Of a stretch of DNA of 64,000 nt, positions 8,936 through 17,838 are shown one piece after another. Both the position numbers and the translations under genes were made by a program. Below the pieces are notes generated by a model. It ran no database searches. It saw only the letters and a program-made list of their open reading frames with translations, and was not told the DNA's origin. Position 1 is the stretch's first letter, and each line of letters opens with the position of its first letter. The stretch comes from Parvibaculaceae bacterium (GTDB lineage: Bacteria; Pseudomonadota; Alphaproteobacteria; Parvibaculales; Parvibaculaceae): contig JAPWJY010000004.1 of assembly GCA_028283765.1 (NCBI GenBank), positions 1 to 64,000 of the forward strand, given 5' to 3'.

Positions 8936-9928
8936 ATGCGCATTTTTATATCGCTTTTGACGTTTTTTCTGGCAACCGTCTTGCTGCCTGCGTCTTCGGC
9001 AGTTGCGGCGGGGAACTGCGCGGACACCGCGAGCGCCCGGCCCGCGCTGGAGCGGATTGAAACGGTGATGGCGGCGGGGCGGTATATTTCCTATCAGCCG
9101 ACCTCCCTTCAGGTCATCAAGGGACAGCCTACCCAGGCGGATGAAAAGAGCATCGAGGCGGACCTCAAGGTTCTGCGTCCCCGGTTTGACGGCATCATCA
9201 CCTATGGCTCGCTCAACGGCGCGGAGAGGATTCCCGATGTCGCCGCGAAGCTGGGCTATCGCTCGGTGATCATGGGCGTCTGGGACGTCACGAATGCGCA
9301 GGAACGCAAAAATGTGATCGAGGCGGCGCGGCGTCAGCCGCAGATTGTCGATGGCGTCTCCATGGGCAATGAGGTCGTGTTCGGGAACAGGGCCTCCTAC
9401 AAGGATATCGCGGACGCCATGGCGTCCTTCCGGGCAGCGGCGCCCGGCCTTGCCGTCTCGACGACGGAGCCCTTTCACATGTTCCTGCAACCGGGCGCCG
9501 ATCTCATGTTCCCGCAGATGGATTTCCTGCTGGCGAACGTCCATCCGGTTTTCGAATCCTGGTTCCGGACCGCGCCGGACGCCAACGCGGCCGAATTCGT
9601 CACCAATGTCGTCGACAAGCTTGCCGGGGTTTATTGCGGCCCGGTTCTGGTGAAGGAGACGGGCGTGCCGACGGCCCCCGCCGGCGAAGGCTATGTGCCG
9701 CTGCGTCAGGCGAGCTTCTATGTCGCGCTGGCCCAGCGTTTCAAGCCGGAGCGGATGCGCGCTTTTGCCTATTTCTCCGCCTTCGATGCGCCATGGCGGG
9801 CGGAGGATTCCGGCCCGGTGCCGGGCTATCACCCCGAAGAGGCCCACTGGGGCCTCTATGATGCGGAGCGCTGGCCCAAGCTGGTCGTCAGCAAGATTCC
9901 GCTACTGCCGGAAGAGCCGGAAAAATAA
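8936..9928 (+). CDS. Exported glycoside hydrolase family 17-like protein (beta-1,3-glucanase type)
   Basis: 330 residues. A signal peptide (MRIFISLLTFFLATVL, cleavage near SSAVAA-G) leads to a TIM-barrel-like body. The two GH17 catalytic signatures are visible: acid/base Glu146 in VSMGNEVVF and nucleophile Glu241 in VKETGVP. Bacterial GH17 proteins act on beta-1,3-glucans or modify osmoregulated periplasmic glucans. ATG 8936 is preferred over 8924 because GGAG (8926-8929) sits six bases upstream of it. The gene ends 10 bases from the convergent glutathione transferase gene. Exact substrate unknown. Confidence 0.82.
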   Translation: MRIFISLLTFFLATVLLPASSAVAAGNCADTASARPALERIETVMAAGRYISYQPTSLQVIKGQPTQADEKSIEADLKVLRPRFDGIITYGSLNGAERIPDVAAKLGYRSVIMGVWDVTNAQERKNVIEAARRQPQIVDGVSMGNEVVFGNRASYKDIADAMASFRAAAPGLAVSTTEPFHMFLQPGADLMFPQMDFLLANVHPVFESWFRTAPDANAAEFVTNVVDKLAGVYCGPVLVKETGVPTAPAGEGYVPLRQASFYVALAQRFKPERMRAFAYFSAFDAPWRAEDSGPVPGYHPEEAHWGLYDAERWPKLVVSKIPLLPEEPEK

Positions 9929-9938
9929 GCAACCGACG

Positions 9939-10577
9939 TCAGCGTGAGGCCTGACTGTCCACGGGCACAGGCCTCGCGGCAAGCTGGAAGGCAGGACGGG
10001 CTTTCAGCCTGCCGTAATAGGCGACGGCATGGGGCCAGGGATCGAGCGGGATAAATCCCTGACCCAGATGGATGCTGTAGCCGACATTGGTGTCGATGGC
10101 GGAAAAGCCGGTTTCGAGCAGATAATCCCGGCCTGTCGCCGCCAGATGCCGGTCCACGACCTCGATGGCCTTGGCGAGGCGGCGCGATTCGAGATTCTGG
10201 ACCGCAGGGGAACGCTCTTCCCGGGCGATGAAGACTTTCTGCTGGACGAGGCTTGCCCCATGGACCGCCATGGTCTCGGCGTAATGCAGCCATTTGAGCC
10301 AGTCGATCCGCTCGGGATCGCCGGGGCCGCGCCCCAGCCCGGACGCCGGGTAGGTTTCGCACAAATATTGGGTGATCGCGCCCGACTCGAACACTTTCAC
10401 GTCCCCGTCCACAAGGCAGGGCACCCGGCCCAGCGGCGAGATCGACAGATATTCCGGCGTCCTGAGTGCGGCCATGCTGAAAGACAGTTCTTTCAGCTCG
10501 AAGGGCAGGTCCATTTCATGGAGAAGCCAGAGCGACCGCATGGAGCGCGCGCCGGCGCAGTGATAGAGGGTGAGCAT
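9939..10577 (-). CDS. Glutathione S-transferase family protein
   Basis: 212 residues. N-terminal thioredoxin-fold domain (LTLYHCAGARSMRSLWLLHE, then SPLGRVPCLVDGD and the glutathione-contacting FESGAITQYL near residues 63-72), followed by an alpha-helical C-terminal domain with the N-capping-box-like FSAIDTNVGY. Cytoplasmic; conjugates or reduces electrophiles using glutathione. No neighbour points to a specific substrate. Confidence 0.88.
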   Translation of the reverse strand: MLTLYHCAGARSMRSLWLLHEMDLPFELKELSFSMAALRTPEYLSISPLGRVPCLVDGDVKVFESGAITQYLCETYPASGLGRGPGDPERIDWLKWLHYAETMAVHGASLVQQKVFIAREERSPAVQNLESRRLAKAIEVVDRHLAATGRDYLLETGFSAIDTNVGYSIHLGQGFIPLDPWPHAVAYYGRLKARPAFQLAARPVPVDSQASR

Positions 10578-10666
10578 CCTTGGCCCTTTTCTTGTTTTTT
10601 ATGCCCCATTTGTATCAAGCCGCCGTCCGTCGGCAAGGGCAAGCCGCGGGTGTGGCGGTTCCGGCC

Positions 10667-11128
10667 CTACTGGCAGACGTCCACCCATTGTGCGCCCGTG
10701 ATCTCGGCCATGCGCAACGGACTGATCCTGAGAGCGGCGTTGGTCGCGCCGGCCGCCGGTATGACCTCGGCAAAGGCTCTGAGGCTTTCATCGCAGAAGA
10801 CGGGCAGGGGTGTCGGCAGGCCGAACGGACAGACGCCCCCGACCGGATGCCCCGTCACGGCCAGCACGTCCTCGACGGGAAGCATCTTCACCTTGCCGCC
10901 GAACACGGCCCGGGCCTTGCGATTGTCGAGCCGGGCCGTCCCGGCCGTCACAAGCAGAACGACACGATCGCCAATACGTATCGACAGGGTCTTGGCGATC
11001 TGGCCGGGCTCGACGCCATGGGCCGCCGCAGCCTCGGCCACCGTGGCCGTGCTTTCTCGCGTCACGATGATCGCAATATCGGGTGCCTTTTCATCCAGAA
11101 AAGCCTGCACCGATTCAAGACTCATCAC
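10667..11128 (-). CDS. YbaK/EbsC-type aminoacyl-tRNA deacylase
   Basis: 153 residues, one YbaK/ProRS-editing domain. Typical features are EPGQIAKTLSIR (lysine of the fold), the GxxRLDNRKAR region and the VGGVCPFGLP loop near residues 100-110. Members hydrolyse mischarged aminoacyl-tRNA (Cys- or Ala-tRNA-Pro). It begins MM; either ATG is possible. It lies just before tRNA-Thr on the same strand with a 116-base gap. Confidence 0.88.
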   Translation of the reverse strand: MMSLESVQAFLDEKAPDIAIIVTRESTATVAEAAAAHGVEPGQIAKTLSIRIGDRVVLLVTAGTARLDNRKARAVFGGKVKMLPVEDVLAVTGHPVGGVCPFGLPTPLPVFCDESLRAFAEVIPAAGATNAALRISPLRMAEITGAQWVDVCQ

Positions 11129-11244
11129 GCCATCTCCACACTCTCATGCTCCCCCGGATCATAGAGCTACGGCCACGCTGTTGCGTGGATTAATCTCCGG
11201 GTTTCGCGGGGATGATGTCTGGCATGAGGTGGCCGGGTTTTTGA

Positions 11245-11319
11245 TGGTGCTGCCGGACAGGATTGAACTGTCGACCTCTCCATTACCAATGGAGTGCTCT
11301 ACCACTGAGCTACGGCAGC
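11245..11319 (-). tRNA. tRNA-Thr (GGT)
   Basis: On the minus strand a cloverleaf folds with acceptor GCTGCCG/CGGCAGC, D-arm GCTC/GAGC, anticodon stem CTCCA/TGGAG around loop TTGGTAA (anticodon GGT), and a T-arm with TTCAATC. The discriminator is A and CCA is encoded (11245-11247). Confidence 0.96.
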
Positions 11320-11506
11320 GTTGGGCCGGAGGGCGAGGGGGGCCTCACCGGGCGGGCGGAAACTGCCACAGGGGCCGGTCCGGCGCAAGGCGTGATGTGG
11401 ACGGTGCGGCGGATTGGAAGCAGGAAACATTGACCGGAGGACCCCAACGCCGGATATGCTGGGGAATGCCGCCTGATTCAGCCCATTTCGCCTGTTCGGT
11501 AGTCCC

Positions 11507-11686
11507 ATGATGACAGACCAGCCCCCCGAAAATGACGGGAATCGCAACACCGGGGAGAGCGAGGCCGAGCGGCGCCGCGCCCGCAAGGAGCAGGAGCAGA
11601 AGGAGCGGCTGGCCCAGGCGCTCCGTCTCAATCTGCGCCGCCGCAAGGCCCAGGCCCGCAGCCGCCGCGAGGATACGGAGGGCTGA
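11507..11686 (+). CDS. Small basic protein conserved upstream of murA
   Basis: 59 residues, below many gene-calling cut-offs. It begins MMTDQPPEND and then becomes a highly charged helix: ERRRARKEQEQKERLAQALR followed by LNLRRRKAQARSRR. A short protein with this kind of RRRKAQAR tail is, as I recall, a regular neighbour of murA in Alphaproteobacteria, which argues it is real. Function unknown; the composition would fit nucleic-acid or ribosome binding, but that is inference. It precedes murA by 89 bases on the same strand. Confidence 0.65.
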   Translation: MMTDQPPENDGNRNTGESEAERRRARKEQEQKERLAQALRLNLRRRKAQARSRREDTEG

Positions 11687-11775
11687 GCCTGTGAAAAGGG
11701 CACGTAATGCGCCGAAAACGTGACTTATCCCCGGCCGGACCTTATAAGGCATGAGCCCCTCAATCTGGATTTCAA

Positions 11776-13047
11776 ATGGACACGATTCACATTCGCGGCG
11801 GTCGCCCGCTCAACGGCACGATCGAGATCAGCGGCGCGAAGAATGCGGCTCTGCCGCTTCTGACGGCGGCGCTTCTGACGGAAGGAACGCTGCGGCTCTC
11901 GAATGTGCCCAACCTGACCGATGTGCGCACCATGGGGCGGTTGCTGGCTGAACTGGGTGTCCGGATCGAGCGTGAACAGGGGCCGGATGGCGAGGTTCTG
12001 GCGCTGACCACACCAGAAATCACCTCCACGCTGGCTCCTTATGAGATCGTCTCCCAGATCCGGGCGACCTTCTGGGTGCTGGGGCCGCTGCTCGCGCGTG
12101 TCGGCCACGCCAAGGTTTCGCTGCCCGGCGGCTGCGCCATCGGCGCGCGCCCGGTCGACCTCTACCTCAAGGGTCTTGAGGCGATGGGCGCCGAAATCGA
12201 GCTTTCCGAAGGCTATGTCATCGCGTCGGCCCCCAACGGGCTCAAGGGAACGGTCATCCGTTCGCCCATGGTCTCGGTCGGGGCGACCCATGTGCTGCTG
12301 ATGGCCGCCACGCTGGCCGACGGCGTGACAGTGCTCGAAAACGCGGCGCGCGAGCCTGAAATCGGCGATGTCGCGCGCTGCCTCGTTGCCATGGGTGCGA
12401 AAATCGAGGGTATCGGCAGCTCGACGCTGACCATCACCGGCGTGAAGAAGCTCCATGGCGCGACCCATCGCGTCATTTCGGACCGCATCGAGGCTGGCAC
12501 CTATGCGATGGCCGCCGCCATGACCGGCGGCAATGTCCTGTTGTCGGGCGCGGAGGCCGACACCTTCGCCTCGGCGCTCGATCTGCTGGAAGAGGCGGGC
12601 GTGGGAGTCGAGGTCGTCAATGAAGGCGTCCGCATCACCCGCAATGGCCACCGGCTCAAGGCGACCAGCGTGGCCACGGAAGTCTATCCCGGCTTTCCGA
12701 CCGATCTTCAGGCGCAGTTCATGTCGCTGATGACGCTGGCGGACGGCGATTCCGAGATCACCGAGACGATTTTCGAGAACCGTTTCATGCATGTGCAGGA
12801 ACTGGCCCGGTTCGGCGCGGATATTTCGCTCCACGGCGACAAGGCCATGGTGCATGGGGTGGAGCGGCTGACGGGAGCCCCCGTCATGGCGAGCGACCTG
12901 CGGGCCTCCGCGGCGCTGATCATCGCGGGCCTTGCGTCCTCGGGCGAAACCGTGGTCAACCGGGTCTACCATCTCGATCGCGGCTTCGAGCGGATGGAAG
13001 TGAAGCTCAGCGCGTGCGGCGCCGACATCTGGCGCGAAAAGGCGTGA
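11776..13047 (+). CDS. murA: UDP-N-acetylglucosamine 1-carboxyvinyltransferase
   Basis: 423 residues, full length. MurA transfers enolpyruvate from PEP to UDP-GlcNAc, the first committed step of peptidoglycan synthesis, in the cytoplasm. N-terminal [11 protein letters not shown] includes the catalytic Lys22. The PEP-attacking Cys120 is present in [17 protein letters not shown], so fosfomycin sensitivity is expected at this residue (Cys rather than Asp). First large gene of a block continuing with the DUF2948 gene 22 bases downstream. Confidence 0.98.
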   Translation: MDTIHIRGGRPLNGTIEISGAKNAALPLLTAALLTEGTLRLSNVPNLTDVRTMGRLLAELGVRIEREQGPDGEVLALTTPEITSTLAPYEIVSQIRATFWVLGPLLARVGHAKVSLPGGCAIGARPVDLYLKGLEAMGAEIELSEGYVIASAPNGLKGTVIRSPMVSVGATHVLLMAATLADGVTVLENAAREPEIGDVARCLVAMGAKIEGIGSSTLTITGVKKLHGATHRVISDRIEAGTYAMAAAMTGGNVLLSGAEADTFASALDLLEEAGVGVEVVNEGVRITRNGHRLKATSVATEVYPGFPTDLQAQFMSLMTLADGDSEITETIFENRFMHVQELARFGADISLHGDKAMVHGVERLTGAPVMASDLRASAALIIAGLASSGETVVNRVYHLDRGFERMEVKLSACGADIWREKA

Positions 13048-13069
13048 ACAGTTCAGGAATGAAGCGGGT

Positions 13070-13507
13070 ATGACCGGACTACGCCTCCTTGCGGAAGACA
13101 TGCAGGATCTGGAGATCATCTCGGCCCATCTTCAGGATGCGGTGGGGCGGACCGGCGATCTCGCCTATCTGCCGTCGAGGCGCCGGTTTGCCCTGATCGT
13201 GAACCGGTTTCGCTGGGAAATCGAAAAAGGCGGACGCCGCCATGGCCACCAGCGGGTGCGCACCGGGCTCCATTTCGACAATGTGCTCAGGGTCCGTTCG
13301 CGAAACATCGACCATGACCAGCCCAACCGGGTGCTGAGCCTGCTCGCCGTCCGTTTCGAGGAAACGGATGCGCCTTCGGGGCGGGTCATCCTCGTCTTTG
13401 CGGGCGGCGCCGAAATTCTGCTTGAGGTCGAGGCGCTGGATGTCCATCTGAGCGATATTGGCCAGAGCTGGGAAACCCCGAATGTCCCGGCCCACCCCCC
13501 CGAGTAA
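13070..13507 (+). CDS. DUF2948 family protein
   Basis: 145 residues, no signal peptide or membrane segment. It begins LRLLAEDMQDLEIISAHLQDAV, with FRWE and RVRTGLHFDNV in the middle and a C-terminal LEVEALDVHLSDIGQSW, the pattern of the alphaproteobacterial DUF2948 family. This family sits between murA and hisD in many members of the class. Function unknown. hisD starts within 20 bases, so they are probably cotranscribed. Confidence 0.85.
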   Translation: MTGLRLLAEDMQDLEIISAHLQDAVGRTGDLAYLPSRRRFALIVNRFRWEIEKGGRRHGHQRVRTGLHFDNVLRVRSRNIDHDQPNRVLSLLAVRFEETDAPSGRVILVFAGGAEILLEVEALDVHLSDIGQSWETPNVPAHPPE

Positions 13508-13522
13508 GGTCCGTTGATTGCC

Positions 13523-14809
13523 ATGGTTTACAAACTTGACGCCCGTACCCCCGATTTCGAGGCCCGGTTCACCGAACTGCTGGGCGCCAAGCGCGAGGCT
13601 TCCATCGATGTGGACGCCCGGGTGGCGGCGATTGTCGAGGATGTGCGCCTGAGGGGCGATGCGGCGCTGGTCGAATATACCAACCGGTTCGACCGGGTTT
13701 CGCTCACCGCCGCCGGACTGGCTGTGACGGCTGATGAAATCGACGCCGCCGAGGCGCAGTGCGCGCCCGAGCTGCTGGCGGCGCTCAGGGTCGCGGCGGA
13801 GCGGATCGAACTTTATCACCGCCGTCAGGTGCCGGACGATGTGCGCTTCGCCGACAGCGCGGGGGTGGAACTGGGCTATCGCTGGACGAGCGTGGCGGCG
13901 GCCGGGCTTTACGTGCCGGGCGGCACGGCGGCCTATCCCTCGTCCGTGCTCATGAACGCCATCCCGGCGCGGGTGGCGGGGGTTGAGCGCATCGTCATGG
14001 TGGTGCCCGCGCCCGATGGCATCCTCAACCCGCTGGTGCTGGCGGCCGCGAAGCTTGCCGGCGTGACGGAAATCTACAGGATCGGCGGTGCGCAGGCCGT
14101 GGCGGCGCTTGCCTATGGCACGGATACGATAAAGCCGGTGGACAAGATCGTCGGCCCGGGCAACGCCTATGTGGCGTCGGCCAAGCGTATGGTTTTCGGC
14201 ACGGTCGGCATCGACATGATCGCGGGCCCGTCCGAAATCCTCGTCGTCTCGGATGGCGAGAGCAACCCGGACTGGATCGCGGCGGACCTGCTCTCGCAGG
14301 CCGAGCATGACACCTCGTCCCAGAGCATCCTGATCACGGATGACGCCGCCTTCGCCGGGGCGGTCGAGCGCGCGGTCGAGAAGCATCTGCAAAGCCTGCC
14401 ACGCAGCGAGATCGCAGGCGCAAGCTGGCGCGATTATGGCGCGATCATCCTTGTCGATGAGCTTGTGGACGCCGTGCCGCTGGTCGACCGGGTCGCGCCC
14501 GAACATGTCGAGATCGCGACCGGCGAGCCTGATGTGCTGGCGTCGCGCATCCGCAACGCCGGAGCGATGTTCCTCGGGCGCTATACGCCGGAAGCGGTGG
14601 GCGACTATGTGGCGGGCACCAACCATGTCCTGCCCACGGCCCGCAGCGCGCGCTTTTCCTCCGGCCTGTCGGTGCTCGATTTCATGAAGCGGACCTCATG
14701 GGTGCGCTGCGACGCGGCCTCCCTTGCGGCCATAGGTCCGGCCGCGATCACGCTGGCGCAGGCGGAGGGGCTTGAAGCCCATGCCCGCTCGGTGTCCATC
14801 CGGCTTTGA
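13523..14809 (+). CDS. hisD: Histidinol dehydrogenase
   Basis: 428 residues, full length. It oxidises L-histidinol to L-histidine with two NAD+ and one zinc. Recognisable stretches are YVPGGTAAYPSSVLMNAIPA, VGPGNAYVASAKRMVFG, the zinc-site region LLSQAEHD and the catalytic VAPEHVEI. ATG 13523 gives the usual N-terminus (MVYKLDARTPDF); a TTG at 13514 is an alternative. Standing apart from other his genes and downstream of murA is usual in this class. Confidence 0.97.
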   Translation: MVYKLDARTPDFEARFTELLGAKREASIDVDARVAAIVEDVRLRGDAALVEYTNRFDRVSLTAAGLAVTADEIDAAEAQCAPELLAALRVAAERIELYHRRQVPDDVRFADSAGVELGYRWTSVAAAGLYVPGGTAAYPSSVLMNAIPARVAGVERIVMVVPAPDGILNPLVLAAAKLAGVTEIYRIGGAQAVAALAYGTDTIKPVDKIVGPGNAYVASAKRMVFGTVGIDMIAGPSEILVVSDGESNPDWIAADLLSQAEHDTSSQSILITDDAAFAGAVERAVEKHLQSLPRSEIAGASWRDYGAIILVDELVDAVPLVDRVAPEHVEIATGEPDVLASRIRNAGAMFLGRYTPEAVGDYVAGTNHVLPTARSARFSSGLSVLDFMKRTSWVRCDAASLAAIGPAAITLAQAEGLEAHARSVSIRL

Positions 14810-14899
14810 GCGGCCCCTCGCTTGAATAATGCCCTCTGAACAGGCGCACTCGAACAGGCGTCCCTCGATTTTATCGCGTGATTGGGATTAGATACCGTC

Positions 14900-15400
14900 A
14901 TGTCAGACCAGCCAGCGGCACCCTCCGGACCGTCGTCCTACCGCATCATCGATCTCAGGCTCGATGAGAAGACGGTCGTGCGGCGCAGCCCCGACGTCGA
15001 GCATGAGCGCAAGGTCGCGATCTTCGATCTGCTCGAGGATAATTCCTTCCAGCCGGTGGGAAGCGAGGGCGGACCTTATATCCTTCATCTCGCCATCGAG
15101 GAAAACCGCCTCGTTTTCGACATCCATACCGAGGCGGATGAACCCCATGGCAAGGTCATGATCTCGCTGACCCCGTTCCGCCGGATCATCAAGGATTATT
15201 TCCTGATCTGCGAAAGCTATTACGACGCGATCAAGACGGCGGCCCCGGCCCAGATCGAGGCCATCGACATGGGGCGGCGAGGCCTCCACAACGAGGGGTC
15301 GGGCCTGCTCAAGGAGCGGCTGGCGGGCAAGATCGAGGTTGATTTCAACACATCCAGGCGTCTGTTCACGCTTATCTGCGTTCTGCACATCAAGGGTTGA
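14900..15400 (+). CDS. UPF0262 family protein
   Basis: 166 residues, cytoplasmic, no known domain function. The conserved blocks [53 protein letters not shown] and the C-terminal [16 protein letters not shown] identify the family, which is restricted to Alphaproteobacteria and conserved downstream of hisD. ATG 14900 is chosen over an upstream TTG (14882). The next gene begins within ten bases of the stop, suggesting cotranscription. Confidence 0.9.
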   Translation: MSDQPAAPSGPSSYRIIDLRLDEKTVVRRSPDVEHERKVAIFDLLEDNSFQPVGSEGGPYILHLAIEENRLVFDIHTEADEPHGKVMISLTPFRRIIKDYFLICESYYDAIKTAAPAQIEAIDMGRRGLHNEGSGLLKERLAGKIEVDFNTSRRLFTLICVLHIKG

Positions 15401-15405
15401 GTTTG

Positions 15406-15843
15406 ATGGGCCCGGTCACGGACAAGTTGCCCTGCGCGGTTCTGTTTGCCTGCACGCTCAATGGCGTGCGCTCGCCGATGGCGGAATATCTGATGCGCGC
15501 CCGATTTGCCCGCCGCATCCATGTCGCCTCGGTCGGGGCGCGGGCGGGGGAAATCGACCCTTTCGCCGTCGCGGTCATGGGCGAGATCGGCATTGACATG
15601 TCCGGCCATTGCCCCCGGAGCTTCGAGGATCTGGAGGACAGTTCTTTCGATCTTGTCGTTTCCTTGACCGAAGAGGCCCATCTCGCGGCGGGCCGGTGGG
15701 CAAGCTCAAGCGCGACCGAGCTTGAATACTGGCCGATGCCGGACCCGACCCTGAGCACCGGCAGCCGCGAGCAGCGGCTGATGGCCTATCGCGAGGTCCG
15801 CGACCTGATCGACCGGCGGATACTGGCCCGCTTCGGCGACTGA
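15406..15843 (+). CDS. Low-molecular-weight phosphotyrosine phosphatase-like protein
   Basis: 145 residues with the P-loop C-X5-R: Cys16-TLNGV-Arg22 followed by Ser, and the C-terminal acid region MPDPTLS that supplies the general-acid Asp. It is the arsenate-reductase/LMW-PTP fold; P-loop composition differs from classical CxGNxCRS enzymes. In Alphaproteobacteria this gene regularly follows the UPF0262 gene. Substrate unknown; it could be a protein or small-molecule phosphatase. A TTG at 15397 overlapping the previous stop is an alternative start. Confidence 0.82.
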   Translation: MGPVTDKLPCAVLFACTLNGVRSPMAEYLMRARFARRIHVASVGARAGEIDPFAVAVMGEIGIDMSGHCPRSFEDLEDSSFDLVVSLTEEAHLAAGRWASSSATELEYWPMPDPTLSTGSREQRLMAYREVRDLIDRRILARFGD

Positions 15844-15913
15844 GGGCCGGATAGTCAGGCCTGGCCCTCCGGGTTATGGTGAAGGCGGGGATGGCAGAGA
15901 CGGAGGGGCAATC

Positions 15914-16648
15914 ATGCGGACGGTATCGACTTTCGGGTTGCTGTTGGCGGCGCTTTTCATGGCGCTGGGCATTGCGGCGGCGGGCTGGCTCGTCGGGGCA
16001 GGCGTGACCAGGGCGCGGCTCGGCGACCGCTATGTGACGGTGAAGGGCCTTGCCGAGCGCGATGTGGAGGCGGATCTGGCGCTCTGGCCGATCCGCTTCG
16101 TCGCCACCGGCAACGATCTGGCGACGGTGCAGGCGCAGGTGAAGCAGAACAGCGACGCGATCACGGCCTTCCTCAAGGGGCAGGGCTTCGGCGACGGCGA
16201 GATTTCGGTCGAAAGCCCGCAGGTCACGGACCTTTTTGCCCAGGCCTACCGTTCCGGCCCGGTCGAGAACCGGTTCATCATCTCAGGGCTGGTCATGCTG
16301 CGCACCTCCAACGTCGCCGGGGTCGCCAGGGCCAATCGCGAGGCGGCTTCGCTGATCACACAAGGGGTAGTGCTCTCAAGCGATCAGGGGCCGTCCCGGC
16401 CTTCCTATCTGTTCACGAAGATTGCCGAGGTGAAGCCCGCCATGATTGAGGAGGCGACCAGACGGGCGCGGGAATCGGCCCAGAAATTCGCCGAGGAGTC
16501 CGACAGCAGGCTGGCGGGCATCCGTTTCGCCAATCAGGGCCTGTTCGAGATACTGGCCCGCGACAGCGCGCCGGGCGTCAGCGAAAGCGAACAGGTCGCC
16601 AAGACCGTGCGGGTTGTGACCACGATTGATTATTTTCTGGCTGAATAG
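15914..16648 (+). CDS. SIMPL domain (DUF541) envelope protein
   Basis: 244 residues. One N-terminal hydrophobic segment (about residues 6-30, LLLAALFMALGIAAAGWLVG) acts as signal anchor. The SIMPL domain follows, with VTVKGLAERDVEADLALWPI and the C-terminal VRVVTTIDYFL strand. The start is supported by a GGAGGGG about seven bases upstream. SIMPL proteins are periplasmic and poorly understood. Independent gene between the phosphatase and infA. Confidence 0.85.
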   Translation: MRTVSTFGLLLAALFMALGIAAAGWLVGAGVTRARLGDRYVTVKGLAERDVEADLALWPIRFVATGNDLATVQAQVKQNSDAITAFLKGQGFGDGEISVESPQVTDLFAQAYRSGPVENRFIISGLVMLRTSNVAGVARANREAASLITQGVVLSSDQGPSRPSYLFTKIAEVKPAMIEEATRRARESAQKFAEESDSRLAGIRFANQGLFEILARDSAPGVSESEQVAKTVRVVTTIDYFLAE

Positions 16649-16862
16649 AGGGGCTTTGCCCGGCTTCGCCTGCCAATGCCCCTTGTTTTTGTCTGGATCG
16701 GTCACGATTTTTGCGGCACGCGGAGAGCGTTGCGGGGTGTACAACCCCGGAAAGCCGCCAAAACAGGCATGAACGGAGCGTCCAACCTTGGCTATTGCAA
16801 GCTGAGGCCTTGATTTCGCGGCGCAATCTGGCCATGCTCCGCGAAATTTTGGAAGGTAATTG

Positions 16863-17081
16863 ATGGCGAAGGAAGAACTTCTTGAGTTCCCCGCGGTCGT
16901 TTCGGAACTGCTCCCGAACGCGACTTTCCGGGTGAAACTCGAAAGCGGTCACGAGATCGTTGCGCACACGGCCGGAAAAATGCGTAAAAACCGGATTCGC
17001 GTGCTCGCAGGCGACAAGGTTCTGGTCGAAATGACCCCCTATGACCTGACCAAGGGTCGTATCACCTACCGTTTCAAATAG
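16863..17081 (+). CDS. infA: Translation initiation factor IF-1
   Basis: 72 residues, the exact family length, a single OB fold of the S1 type. [40 protein letters not shown] and [18 protein letters not shown] are near-canonical for Alphaproteobacteria. IF-1 binds the ribosomal A site during initiation. GGAAGG lies 7 bases upstream of ATG 16863. The 214 bases before it probably hold its promoter; I see no clear hairpin there. Confidence 0.98.
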   Translation: MAKEELLEFPAVVSELLPNATFRVKLESGHEIVAHTAGKMRKNRIRVLAGDKVLVEMTPYDLTKGRITYRFK

Positions 17082-17163
17082 GTGCTTTCGGCGGGTGCCG
17101 AACAGGCCGGTTCGCCCCATAATGGGAGGAGGCGGCCCTTGTGCATTGCTGCCCGGGGGATTG

Positions 17164-17763
17164 ATGTCCGAAAACCGACCCTTGTTCGTGCTCGCAAGCG
17201 CCTCACCGCGAAGGCTCGACCTTCTGCGGCAGATCGGGCTTGTGCCCGACGAGGTGCTGGCCGCCGGCCTTGATGAACGCCCCGGCAAGACCGAACAGCC
17301 CCGGCCCCATGCCGTGCGCCTTGCCCGGGAAAAAGCGCAGGCGGTAGCTGCCCTTCGCCCCGATGCCCTGGTGCTGGCGGCGGACACGGTGGTGGCCTGC
17401 GGACGGCGCATCCTGCCCAAGGCGGAAGATGAGGCAACGGCCAGAGCCTGCCTTGATCTGTTGGGCGGGCGCTCGCACCGGGTCTATACGGCGGTCTGCC
17501 TTGTGAACCGGGGCCGCGTCATGGAGCGGCTGTCTGAAACCCGGGTCGTCTTCAGGCGGCTGGAGCGCGCTGACGTGGATGCCTATATCGCGTCGGGCGA
17601 ATGGCGGGGCAAGGCGGGCGGTTACGCCATTCAGGGTTTTGCCGGCTCTTTTGTCCGCTTGCTGACGGGTTCCTACTCCGGCGTGGTCGGCCTGCCCCTT
17701 TTCGAGACGGCCAGCCTTTTGCGTGGAACCGGTTTCCCGCTCTATCCATCGGTGGCGGGTTAG
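17164..17763 (+). CDS. maf: Maf family nucleotide pyrophosphatase
   Basis: 199 residues. N-terminal LASASPRRLDLLRQIG with the substrate-gripping SxSPRR motif, central LVLAADTVVACGRRILPK with the catalytic Asp, and C-terminal GKAGGYAIQG. Maf proteins hydrolyse non-canonical or modified nucleoside triphosphates to monophosphates. The infA-maf-rng-yacG order is typical of Alphaproteobacteria. ATG 17164 matches the family start. Confidence 0.94.
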   Translation: MSENRPLFVLASASPRRLDLLRQIGLVPDEVLAAGLDERPGKTEQPRPHAVRLAREKAQAVAALRPDALVLAADTVVACGRRILPKAEDEATARACLDLLGGRSHRVYTAVCLVNRGRVMERLSETRVVFRRLERADVDAYIASGEWRGKAGGYAIQGFAGSFVRLLTGSYSGVVGLPLFETASLLRGTGFPLYPSVAG

Positions 17764-17838
17764 TCTAACCTTTCCAAGGGTTTGGCGAATGAGATGGCGG
17801 CTTCTTCAGGGAGGAGCCAGCCTCGGATAGCGGGTAGC

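Noticed and set aside
8900-9847. Minus-strand open frame opposite the GH17 gene
   Set aside because: The plus strand has a signal peptide and catalytic motifs; the opposite frame shows none.
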